From: Streptomyces sp. MUM 2J
Lineage (GTDB): Bacteria; Actinomycetota; Actinomycetes; Streptomycetales; Streptomycetaceae
Assembly (NCBI RefSeq): GCF_022414535.1
Contig: NZ_JADWYM010000056.1
Location: 1-38,197, forward strand
Length of the DNA: 38,197 nt
Direction of reading: 5' to 3'
This document shows positions 8,229 to 14,907 of this stretch, in pieces; within the stretch, counting starts at the first letter, position 1, and every line of letters begins with the position of its first letter. A model generated the notes under the pieces. The model had not been told where the DNA came from. It worked only from the letters and a program-made list of their open reading frames with translations, and did not search any database. A program made the translations under genes and the position numbers.

Positions 8229-9485
8229 ATGACGACTAGGACAGTCCCTCCCCGGGCGCTGGCCATCGAAGGCGGCACGCCGATCCGCACGGCCCCGTGG
8301 CCCACGTACGACAAGGGTGACTGGTTCCTCGGGGAGGCCGAGGAGGAGGCCGCGGTCCGCGTGATCCGCAGCCGACGCCTGTTCCGGTACGACACCAGGC
8401 CGCACGCGGAGACCGAGGTCGGCAGATTCGAGGAGCTCTTCCGCCGCCTTTGCGGCAGTGCCGGCACGCTGGCTGTCTCCAGCGGCACCGCCGCCTTAGC
8501 CCTGAGCCTGATGGCAGCCGGTATCGGGGCGGGAAGCCGGGTGGCCTGCCCGGTATTCACCTTCGCGGCGACCCCGAGCGCGATCCTCCTGGCGGGCGCA
8601 GAACCGGTACTGGTTCCCGTCGACGAGGACCTGCACATCGACCTGGACGCACTCAGCCGGACCATGCGGCACGTCGATGCGGTGATGGCGGTGCACATGC
8701 GCGGCGCGGCCGAGGACATGGACGCGATCGTGGCGCTGGCGGACCAGGCGGGTGTGCCCGTCTTCGAGGACGCAGTGCCGGCCATGGGTGTGCAGCTGCG
8801 CGGTCGGCACCTCGGTACGTTCGGCCTGGCCGGCGCCTTCAGCACCCAGTCCGACAAGAGTATCAACACCGGCGAGGGCGGAATCCTCGTCAGTGACGAC
8901 CTCGACCTCCTGGCCCGTGCCACGGTCCTGTCCGGGGCGTACGAAGGACGGGTGCGTCGGCACTTCGCGACGGCCGAACTGGACGACCTCGCTCTGCCCC
9001 TGTACAGCCTCCGGATGGACGAGCTGCGCGGTGCACTGGCCACCACCCAGCTCGGCTCCCTGCCGCTGCGGCTGGAGAACCTCGCCGCAAACTATGCAAA
9101 GGTCAGCGCCGAGTTGGAAGGCATCAAGGGCATCCGCGTCCGCAGACCGATCGAAGGGGCGATACTGGGCGACGCCTTGCTCTTGGTGATCGAATCCGGT
9201 GCGGCGGCCGCAGAGTGGTTCGCCCGGGCCTTGCGCGGCGAGGGCATCGACGCCCGCGCGTTCGGCGATCCGACAGACCGCAACGTCCGCGCCTTCTGGA
9301 ACTGGCGCTTCCTGGCGGAGGCCGCAGACGACCCTGACGACCCCCTGGTCTCCTCCGTTCACCACGTCGCCAGGACAGTCGACATCCCCCTGTCGGCTTC
9401 AATGGGCGATCAGGACCGCGCGGACCTGGTGTCCGCAGTGAACCTGGTCGCGCACCACCTACGGTCCACCCGGAGTCCTTCGTGA
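8229..9485 (+). CDS. DegT/DnrJ/EryC1/StrS family PLP-dependent aminotransferase
   Basis: 418 residues. The family transfers an amino group, usually from Glu or Gln, to keto-sugars, cyclitols or related carbonyl compounds, and includes AHBA synthases. Visible features: an N-terminal segment typical of the family (ALAIEGGTPIRTAPWP); the phosphate-binding SSGTAAL near residue 85; FEDAVPAMG with Asp181, expected to hold the PLP pyridine nitrogen; and the Schiff-base lysine Lys210 in STQSDKSINTGEGG. Many homologues have EDAAQA where this one has EDAVPA, so the substrate may differ from sugars. A GGGAG ribosome site precedes the ATG. Its stop overlaps the GTG of the SDR gene (GTGA), so the two enzymes are probably made together and act in sequence. 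The specific substrate cannot be read from sequence. Confidence 0.9.
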   Translation: MTTRTVPPRALAIEGGTPIRTAPWPTYDKGDWFLGEAEEEAAVRVIRSRRLFRYDTRPHAETEVGRFEELFRRLCGSAGTLAVSSGTAALALSLMAAGIGAGSRVACPVFTFAATPSAILLAGAEPVLVPVDEDLHIDLDALSRTMRHVDAVMAVHMRGAAEDMDAIVALADQAGVPVFEDAVPAMGVQLRGRHLGTFGLAGAFSTQSDKSINTGEGGILVSDDLDLLARATVLSGAYEGRVRRHFATAELDDLALPLYSLRMDELRGALATTQLGSLPLRLENLAANYAKVSAELEGIKGIRVRRPIEGAILGDALLLVIESGAAAAEWFARALRGEGIDARAFGDPTDRNVRAFWNWRFLAEAADDPDDPLVSSVHHVARTVDIPLSASMGDQDRADLVSAVNLVAHHLRSTRSPS

Positions 9486-10255
9486 CGCCGCGTCTCGCCG
9501 ACCTGTTCTCACTGCACGGCCGGCTCGCCGTGGTGACCGGCGGCAATGGCGGCTTGGGCCTGGCGATGGCCCGCGCCCTGCGGGACGCCGGTGCCACACT
9601 CCTCGTCACCGGACAGGACGCGGACAAGAACGCCGCCGTCTCCGGCGAGTTCGACGTCCGGCCTCTCGATGTCACGGACGCCGCAGCGGTCGCCCGATTG
9701 TTCGATGACATCGGACGCGATCACGGTGTGGGAATTCTCGTCAACAACGCCGGCATCTACCTGGACGACCCGGTCAGCGAGGGCGATCTGTCCGCCTGGG
9801 AGCGGATGATCGACGTCAACCTCACCGGATCTCTGCGCTGCGCTCGTGCAGCCGCACGCCACATGCGTGCGGCCGGCTCGGGAAAGATCATCAACGTCGG
9901 ATCGGTGTACTCGGCCTTCGGACATCCCCGCTCCGCCGGGTACGCGGCGACCAAGGCGGGCGTGGTCGGAATGACCCGTTCCCTGGCCGCGGAGCTGGGC
10001 CCGTACGGCATCCAGGCAAACGCCGTCCTGCCGGGATGGTTCCCCACCGCCATCAACGGTGCCTTGCCCCAGCTGCCCCGGGGCGAAGAGATCCGGCGCC
10101 GCACCCCGGTCGGCCGCTGGGGTCAGGACGCCGACCTCGCAGGGATCACCGTCTTCCTCGCCTCCCGGGCATCGGACTTCGTCACGGGGGCGGCCATCCC
10201 CCTGGACGGCGGTTACATGATCAGCGATCGTTTCATCGACGAAGGCCCTCAGTGA
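9482..10255 (+). CDS. Short-chain dehydrogenase/reductase (SDR)
   Basis: 257 residues, a classical SDR. The GTG start at 9482 overlaps the aminotransferase stop by 4 bases. NAD(P)-binding TGGNGGLG is at residues 19-26, NNAG at 88-91, and the catalytic set is Ser141, Tyr154 and Lys158 (YAATK). The C-terminal part has the usual FLASRASDFVTGAAIPLDGGY. It probably reduces or oxidises a carbonyl/hydroxyl of the compound handled by the coupled aminotransferase. The last dozen residues (ISDRFIDEGPQ) overlap the edge of the transposase fragment that begins here on the other strand, so the native C-terminus may have been altered by the scar. Coenzyme choice is not evident. Confidence 0.93.
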   Translation: MTPRLADLFSLHGRLAVVTGGNGGLGLAMARALRDAGATLLVTGQDADKNAAVSGEFDVRPLDVTDAAAVARLFDDIGRDHGVGILVNNAGIYLDDPVSEGDLSAWERMIDVNLTGSLRCARAAARHMRAAGSGKIINVGSVYSAFGHPRSAGYAATKAGVVGMTRSLAAELGPYGIQANAVLPGWFPTAINGALPQLPRGEEIRRRTPVGRWGQDADLAGITVFLASRASDFVTGAAIPLDGGYMISDRFIDEGPQ

Positions 10256-10466
10256 CTGATTTGGTGGCCTTCGTAGACTGAGCTTGGCGTTTATCCTCGG
10301 CGGGCTTGATCGACTCGGCGCGTTTGACCGTCTTGCCGACGTCGTGGCGCTTGGCCCGGTGCTTGTTCTTCGAGCCGGGAGGCCGTCCCGGGCCCGGCTT
10401 GGACGGTTTCGGTGCGGCCGCTGGACGGGCCGGAGGGTGTCGCGCGACTTCTCCCGTCCGGTAGTC
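10233..10466 (-). pseudogene. Transposase C-terminal fragment 1 (GPGRPPGSKN type)
   Basis: The minus-strand frame reads PKPSKPGPGRPPGSKN followed by RHDVGKTVKRAESIK, the characteristic tail of a large group of Streptomyces DDE transposases. Only the last 77 or so codons remain; the N-terminus and catalytic residues are absent. The fragment abuts the stop of fragment 2 at about 10465 and overlaps the 3' end of the SDR gene. Confidence 0.75.
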
Positions 10467-10560
10467 AGGAGCGCGATTTTGCGGTGCCACCAAGGAGTTT
10501 GCCGAGGTTGTGGGCGGTGCCGAGGAGCCTGATCCTGGCTTCCGCAGTTGGCAGGCACGT
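10465..10560 (-). pseudogene. Transposase C-terminal fragment 2
   Basis: About 30 codons ending AEARIRLLGTAHNLGKLLG and a stop. The pattern (L-T-A-HNL-KL) resembles the extreme C-terminus of IS1182-like transposases (…THNLLKL…). It is too short for a firm family call. It lies between two other transposase tails in the same orientation. Confidence 0.45.
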
Positions 10561-10652
10561 GGGAGCGGCAGAAACCTGCGCTGATCTGCGGAAATGCTTG
10601 ATTCCCGGCCGGGTGGGCGTGTGCCCACGGGATCGGGTGGCGGCGGCTGGGG

Positions 10653-11111
10653 TCAGGCCGGGGCGGCGGTGGTGATCCGCGGTGGGGGCTTGATACCGCT
10701 GTCCCGGAACACGGAGGCCTGCTCGGGGCTGAGCGGGGTGGTCTGGATGACCTGCCCGGCGTCGCCGGTGAGGGTGACCTCGTGGATGCGGCCGAGTTCG
10801 GCGCTGATCCGGTTCCAGGTGCGGCCGGTCGAGCGTTCGGCGACGCGAATCAGCAGCAGCACGAGCCAGCACAGCAGCACGTGGGCCCGGATGCGGTGTT
10901 CCAGGCGGTGGAAGACCGGCCGCAACTCCAGCACCGTCTTCAGATCACGAAATCCGCGCTCGGCTTCCAGGAGCGCCTTGTAGCCGGTGGCGACCTCTTC
11001 GGCGGACAGGTGCGGGTCGGAGGTGGTCAGCAGGTACTTGCCGTCCAGCCGTTCCTCGGTCTTGACCTTGGCCCGGTCGATCGCCAGGCGCCCGGTCTTC
11101 GTGGTGCGCAA
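10653..11111 (-). pseudogene. Transposase C-terminal fragment 3 (IS1634/IS4-like)
   Basis: 152 codons read through the typical DGKYLLTTSDPHLSAEEVA, the YKALLEAERGFRDLK segment and HRIRAHVLLCWLVLLLIRVAE of IS1634-type DDE transposases. The ERxFRDLK stretch holds the last catalytic acid of the family. Everything N-terminal is missing: at 11111 the sequence changes within a few bases into a quinone-oxidoreductase gene in a different frame. It is a dead remnant, not a mobile copy. I see no intact terminal inverted repeats. Confidence 0.8.
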
Positions 11112-11563
11112 CCACCGGCCGCACCGTGCACGAGCACCGTCTCACCGCTCTTCACCCTCGCCACGCGATGCAGTAGCTGGTAGGCGGTCATGTAGGTGAA
11201 GACGAGGTTCAGAAGCTCCGCCGGGTCGAGGTCCTCGGGCACCTCGACCGCCTCCACCTCCGGCACGCAGACGCGCTCCGCGTCCGCGCCCCACACCGTC
11301 AGCGCACCGACGCGGTCTCCCTCCCGCAGTCTCCTGCAGCCGGGGCCGACCTCGTCGACGACGCCGACGAGTTCGTAGCCGGGCGTGAACGGCGTCTGCG
11401 GTACGCCGAGGTACGTCCCGGCGCGCAGTTGGGCATCGGTGAACGAGACGCCTGCGGCCAGCACCCTGACGCGCACCTCACCGGGTCCCGGTCGGGGATC
11501 GTCGTCCTCCACGACCCGCAAGACCTCGGGACCGCCGAAACGATCGACGACGACACGTTTCAT
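11111..11563 (-). pseudogene. Truncated quinone oxidoreductase / zinc-type alcohol dehydrogenase-like protein
   Basis: The first 151 codons of an MDR-superfamily NADPH:quinone oxidoreductase: MKRVVVDRFGGPEVL, GEVRVRVLAAGVSFTD, TPGYELVGVVDEVG and GETVLVHGAAGG, the last being the start of the Rossmann GxGxxG loop. Immediately afterwards the frame enters transposase sequence (CAPRRPG…) and stops at 11027, so the cofactor-binding half is gone. The chimeric frame would make 179 residues and should be inactive. The likely event is transposon insertion followed by deletion. It was transcribed leftward from the 11564-11870 intergenic region. Confidence 0.88.
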
Positions 11564-11870
11564 CCCTTCAGCGTAGACAGGCCGCACTGTCCGCGCATCT
11601 GGTCGATCTCGCGGCTCGATCAGCGCGGACCCGCACCGGGCGGGGTCCCGGACAGGGCGGCCGTCCCGCCGACGGCACGCGCGCGACACGCCCTGTACCG
11701 GGGGGGGTGGGCGACCGCGTACCCCGGATGGCCGTCCCCTCCTCCTCAACCATCGGTTAGCCCTGCCTTAAGGCGACCCTAAAGATCGCCGCGAACCCCC
11801 TGCGGCGCGGGATTTCACGGTTTCTTGGGTCCCGGCACCCATCCGGCACCGGTTCCCCAGGAGATCCCCC
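11564..11870. other. Divergent intergenic region upstream of the oxidoreductase remnant and the LPMO
   Basis: 307 bp without a gene. It contains the 10-bp palindrome GCCTTAAGGC (11765-11774) and an AGGAGA ribosome site directly before the LPMO ATG. The left part would have been the promoter of the now truncated oxidoreductase. I see no convincing named operator. Confidence 0.55.
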
Positions 11871-12908
11871 ATGCCAGCACGCCGTACGGCCGCCGCCGTC
11901 GCAGCCCTCGGCCTGACCCCGCTCGCGCTCACCGCGCTGTCCGCGGCGCCGGCCGCCGCGCACGGATCGATGGGCGGCCCGGTCAGCCGGGTCGCGCAGT
12001 GCTACGCGGAGGGCCCCGAGCACCCGCAGTCCGCCGCGTGCAGGGCGGCCGTCTCGGAGGGTGGCACGCAGGCCCTGTACGACTGGAACGGCATCCGCAT
12101 CGGTGACGCCGCCGGCCGCCATCAGGAGCTGATCGCGGACGGCAGGCTGTGCAGCGCGGGCAACGACGAGTTCAAGGGCCTCGACCTGGCCCGGACGGAC
12201 TGGCCGGCCACGGACGTGAGCAGCGGGTCCCACACCTTCAAGTACCGCGTGACCGCGCCGCACAAGGGCACCTTCAGGGTCTACATCACCAAGTCCGGTT
12301 ACGACCCGGCGAAACCGCTCGCCTGGTCCGACCTGGATCTGGATCATCCGGTCGCGACCGTCACCGACCCGGTGGCGTCGGGCGGTTTCTACACGTTCGC
12401 CGGCACCCTGCCGCAGCGTTCCGGCCCGCACCTGCTGTATGCGATCTGGCAGCGCTCGGACAGTCCGGAGGCGTTCTACTCCTGCTCCGACGTCACCTAC
12501 GGCGGGGGTGCCGTCACGGGGGGCGGCGCCCCCGCAACGGCCCCGGCCGCCACCGCGCCCTCCGAGCAGCAGATCGAGGACGGGGCCGGCAAGTCGACGA
12601 TCGAGCACCACGGGCACGGCGACCAGGACGCCGCTACGACCACGGACCCGGCGCCCGCGCACCCGGCGGCCACGGCCGAGCCGGCCGTTCAGCCGGGTCC
12701 GGGGACCGGCTCGGGCTCCGACGGGGAGAACAGCACGGAGTCCGGCGCCAACCGGCCGAGGGCCGCCGGTGCCGGCCGGGGCCTCGCCGAGACCGGCGGT
12801 GGCCGCGGCACGGCGTTCCTCGCCCTGGGCGGGGCGGGCGTCCTGGCCGTCGGTGCGGCAGTGCTGTTCGCCTCCGCACGCCGGAAGGCGGCCGCGGGCC
12901 GCCGCTGA
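11871..12908 (+). CDS. Secreted AA10 lytic polysaccharide monooxygenase with C-terminal sortase signal
   Basis: 345 residues. AA10 enzymes are copper oxidases that cleave chitin or cellulose. A signal peptide (about 1-30, ending APAAA) would expose His31 as the mature N-terminus (HGSM), as the family requires. The second copper histidine is His131 in TAPHKGTFRVYIT, and the axial Phe202 lies in EAFYSCSD. After the catalytic domain comes a Pro/Ala/Thr-rich linker (about 215-300), then LAETG (305-309), a hydrophobic segment and an Arg/Lys tail, the layout of a sortase-attached protein of the LAxTG class. It therefore probably sits on the cell wall instead of being released. A sortase is not in this window. 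It converges on a lipase gene across a shared hairpin. Chitin versus cellulose preference cannot be decided here. Confidence 0.93.
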   Translation: MPARRTAAAVAALGLTPLALTALSAAPAAAHGSMGGPVSRVAQCYAEGPEHPQSAACRAAVSEGGTQALYDWNGIRIGDAAGRHQELIADGRLCSAGNDEFKGLDLARTDWPATDVSSGSHTFKYRVTAPHKGTFRVYITKSGYDPAKPLAWSDLDLDHPVATVTDPVASGGFYTFAGTLPQRSGPHLLYAIWQRSDSPEAFYSCSDVTYGGGAVTGGGAPATAPAATAPSEQQIEDGAGKSTIEHHGHGDQDAATTTDPAPAHPAATAEPAVQPGPGTGSGSDGENSTESGANRPRAAGAGRGLAETGGGRGTAFLALGGAGVLAVGAAVLFASARRKAAAGRR

Positions 12909-12913
12909 GGCGT

Positions 12914-12952
12914 CCGGGGTCCGGCCGGCGGCTCAGGCCGGCCGGACCCCGG
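12914..12952. terminator. Bidirectional terminator between LPMO and lipase
   Basis: Perfect 16-bp arms (12914-12929 and 12937-12952) around a 7-base loop, lying exactly between two convergent genes (stops at 12908 and 12958). There is no T tract, as is usual in Streptomyces. Confidence 0.8.
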
Positions 12953-12957
12953 CGGTG

Positions 12958-13818
12958 TCAGCCGATCGCCGACAGGCAGGTGGTGCGGCTGGCGTGCGCG
13001 GGGTCGAGTGCGTTGGCCACCTCGTGGAACGCGATCCGGTCCGTCAGTCCGATGAACACGTGCTCGGACAGGTCGATCGCGCACAGGTCCTGGAGCAGGA
13101 CGTTCCTGACGTCCGGTCCGCTGAGGAACTGGGTGCGGTACGGCGTGACCACCTCGTCGTACCGGGTGGCGATGACCGTGTAGTGGACGCCGGGGACGGT
13201 GTCGCCGCCCGCGTTGAGCCGGTTCATGAAGTCGGATCCGGCGATCTGCTGGGCGAGGCCCGGGGTGGCCGCGTTGAGCAGGTCCTCGGCACCGGGGAAG
13301 TACGGCAGCAGGTGGGTCAGCCCGCTGAGGGTGGTGCCGTGGTTGTTGGGTGCGATGCCGACGAGGGCGTTCACCTTCCCGGCGCCGCCGAGGAACTTGA
13401 GGTAGTAGCGGGGCATCACGCCGCCCTGCGAGTGTCCGACGAGGTCGGCCTTGGCGGTGCCGGTCGCGGCGAGCACCCGGTCGACGAACGCGGACAACTG
13501 CTCGGCGGACTTGTCGATGGGGCCGAGGCCGTAGAAGACGGGGACGCCGGGCAACTGGCCGTAGTCGAGGGAGAAGACGCAGTAGCCACGGTGCTTCAGG
13601 TACGGCGCGAGGCCGAGCCAGTTGTCGATCGAGTTGCCCAGGGTTCCGTGGACCAGGACGACGGGGCGGGGGTGGGTGGCGGACGGCTTGCAGGAGTAGT
13701 CGTTCCAGCCACTGTGGGGTGCGTCGGAGGCGTGGGCCGCGGTGGCGGGGGCGAGGAACGCGGCGGCGGTCAGCAGCAGCGCGGCCAGCGATCTGAGCAC
13801 GCTTTTCCAGGGCAGCAT
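12958..13818 (-). CDS. Secreted alpha/beta-hydrolase lipase
   Basis: 286 residues with an N-terminal signal peptide (basic start, hydrophobic stretch, cleavage near AAHASD, about residue 30). It has the oxyanion-loop segment VVLVHGTLGN and the nucleophile elbow GHSQGG with Ser130. The candidate catalytic Asp is in ATRYDEVVTPY and the His in LSEHVFIG. This matches the extracellular triacylglycerol lipase/EstA-type family common in Streptomyces. Four cysteines in the mature part suggest disulphides. The start is ATG with AAGGAG 8 bases upstream. Upstream lie two copies of a TTAC-N6-GTAA site, suggesting control by a dimeric repressor. It should hydrolyse extracellular lipids or esters. Confidence 0.92.
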   Translation of the reverse strand: MLPWKSVLRSLAALLLTAAAFLAPATAAHASDAPHSGWNDYSCKPSATHPRPVVLVHGTLGNSIDNWLGLAPYLKHRGYCVFSLDYGQLPGVPVFYGLGPIDKSAEQLSAFVDRVLAATGTAKADLVGHSQGGVMPRYYLKFLGGAGKVNALVGIAPNNHGTTLSGLTHLLPYFPGAEDLLNAATPGLAQQIAGSDFMNRLNAGGDTVPGVHYTVIATRYDEVVTPYRTQFLSGPDVRNVLLQDLCAIDLSEHVFIGLTDRIAFHEVANALDPAHASRTTCLSAIG

Positions 13819-13899
13819 CGAGTGATCTCCTTGCGGCTCAAGGGAGTACGACGGTGGGGCGCCCTGTGATCCGGATCACGAGGATGCTGTTCACCCGTC

Positions 13900-13943
13900 A
13901 AGTTACGGGCGAGTAGTCGAAGAGTGAAGTTACGCGTCAGTAA
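13900..13943. promoter_or_regulatory. Two TTAC-N6-GTAA sites upstream of the lipase gene
   Basis: AAGTTACGGGCGAGTAG (13900-13916) and AAGTTACGCGTCAGTAA (13927-13943) are direct repeats 27 bp apart. Each contains an inverted repeat of the form TTAC-N6-GTAA (one mismatch in the first). They lie 80-125 bp upstream of the lipase ATG, as an operator or activator pair would. The binding protein is not identifiable. Confidence 0.5.
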
Positions 13944-13988
13944 AAACTTCCAGTGATAACCGGCCGATGCCGTGACCGCCGCCCGGCG

Positions 13989-14432
13989 TCACCAGGCGGG
14001 CCTGAGGGGACCGTAAGGCGCAATACGGGTCAGATGGTCACGCAACACACGGACTTCACCCTCACCCAGCCGTTCGCCCCACTCCCGCACCACCTCGGCC
14101 GCGGCCTCCTCCGCCGCCCTGGTGCAGGCCCGGCCGCGCTCGGTCAGTACGACCAGCCGGGCCCGCGCGTCCCCGGGGTGCGCCCGCCGCTCGACATACC
14201 CCTTGCGGACCAGTTCGTCGACCAGCTGACTGGCCGCCTGCTTGGTGACGCCCAGGTGGTTCGCGAGTTCGGTCACCGTCGCGCCGTCGGGCAGCAGCCG
14301 GGTGAAGGCGAAGCCGTAGGCGGGCCGCCCCTCGAAGCCGCGGGCGGCGACACCGTCGTTGATGCGCCGGGTCAGGTCACCGGCGGCGGCGAGCAGGGCG
14401 GCGGTCAGGGCGAGGGCCTCGGAGTTCTCCAC
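13989..14432 (-). CDS. MarR-family transcriptional regulator
   Basis: 147 residues starting at GTG. The winged helix-turn-helix is clear: TVTELANHLGVTKQAASQLVDELVRKGYVERR, followed by the wing PGDARARLVVLTERG. Flanking helices fit the MarR dimerisation region, and the length is normal. It is transcribed away from a small cupin gene. The 85 bp between the two starts holds three evenly spaced CTTGAC elements, two of them forming inverted repeats, so it most likely represses itself and the cupin gene. The usual trigger is a small phenolic or oxidant ligand, but nothing in the sequence names it. Confidence 0.93.
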   Translation of the reverse strand: MENSEALALTAALLAAAGDLTRRINDGVAARGFEGRPAYGFAFTRLLPDGATVTELANHLGVTKQAASQLVDELVRKGYVERRAHPGDARARLVVLTERGRACTRAAEEAAAEVVREWGERLGEGEVRVLRDHLTRIAPYGPLRPAW

Positions 14433-14449
14433 CTCCGCATTGAAACACC

Positions 14450-14497
14450 CTTGACGAAACAGTCAAGCGGCTTGACCATATAGTCATGCTGCTTGAC
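14450..14497. promoter_or_regulatory. Operator array between marR-type gene and cupin gene: three CTTGAC half-sites at 21-bp spacing
   Basis: CTTGAC occurs at 14450, 14471 and 14492, exactly 21 bp apart (two helical turns). The first forms a perfect inverted repeat CTTGAC-N6-GTCAAG (14450-14467). The second forms a near-perfect one ending GTCATG (14471-14488). The third has no clear partner arm. The array covers the probable divergent promoters and is the likely binding site of the MarR protein. Confidence 0.7.
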
Positions 14498-14517
14498 CGA
14501 ATGAACCGGAGGCACCC

Positions 14518-14892
14518 ATGCCCGTCGTCCGCTCGTCCGAGACCGTCACCCACGAGATCCACGGTGCCCGTTTCGTCTCGTACGCCACTCCGCTCAGCGG
14601 CAGCAGGGAGCTGTGCGCCTGGCGGGGCGAGATCCCGGCGGGGACGAAGACCCCCGCCCACACCGTCAGCCGGGAGGAGATCCTCCACCTGCTCGTCGGG
14701 GAACTGCTGGTCACGCTCGACGGCGGCACGGAGCGGATCGGCGCCGGGGACACGGTCATCATCACCCCCGGCACCACGCTCGCCCTGGAGAACCCGACCG
14801 GTCACACGGCGATCACCTGGGTCACCACCTCCATCGGCCTGGAGGCGGAACTGGCCGACGGCACGCGTATCGCTCCCCCGTGGGCCAACTGA
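14518..14892 (+). CDS. Small cupin-domain protein
   Basis: 124 residues, a single cupin barrel. Motif 1 is degenerate: PAGTKTPAHTVSREEILHLLVGELLVTLDG, with the metal-binding pattern HTxxxEE (G(X)5HXH is not complete). Motif 2 is GDTVIITPGTTLALENPTG, with Thr/Leu where a histidine is common. The metal site may thus be altered or absent. GGAGG precedes the ATG by 6 bases. It is controlled together with the divergent MarR gene through the CTTGAC array. Function unknown; small cupins of this type often act on or bind small ligands or quench reactive compounds. Confidence 0.85.
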   Translation: MPVVRSSETVTHEIHGARFVSYATPLSGSRELCAWRGEIPAGTKTPAHTVSREEILHLLVGELLVTLDGGTERIGAGDTVIITPGTTLALENPTGHTAITWVTTSIGLEAELADGTRIAPPWAN

Positions 14893-14907
14893 GCCCCGGC
14901 CGAGGCG

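Noticed and set aside
10233..11111. A complete insertion sequence
   Set aside because: Only C-terminal transposase pieces are present, with no catalytic core, flanking inverted repeats or target duplication visible.
11757..11782. Iron-box (DmdR/IdeR) site upstream of the LPMO
   Set aside because: TTAG…CTAA ends are present but the centre does not follow the TTAGGTTAGG-type consensus; too many mismatches.
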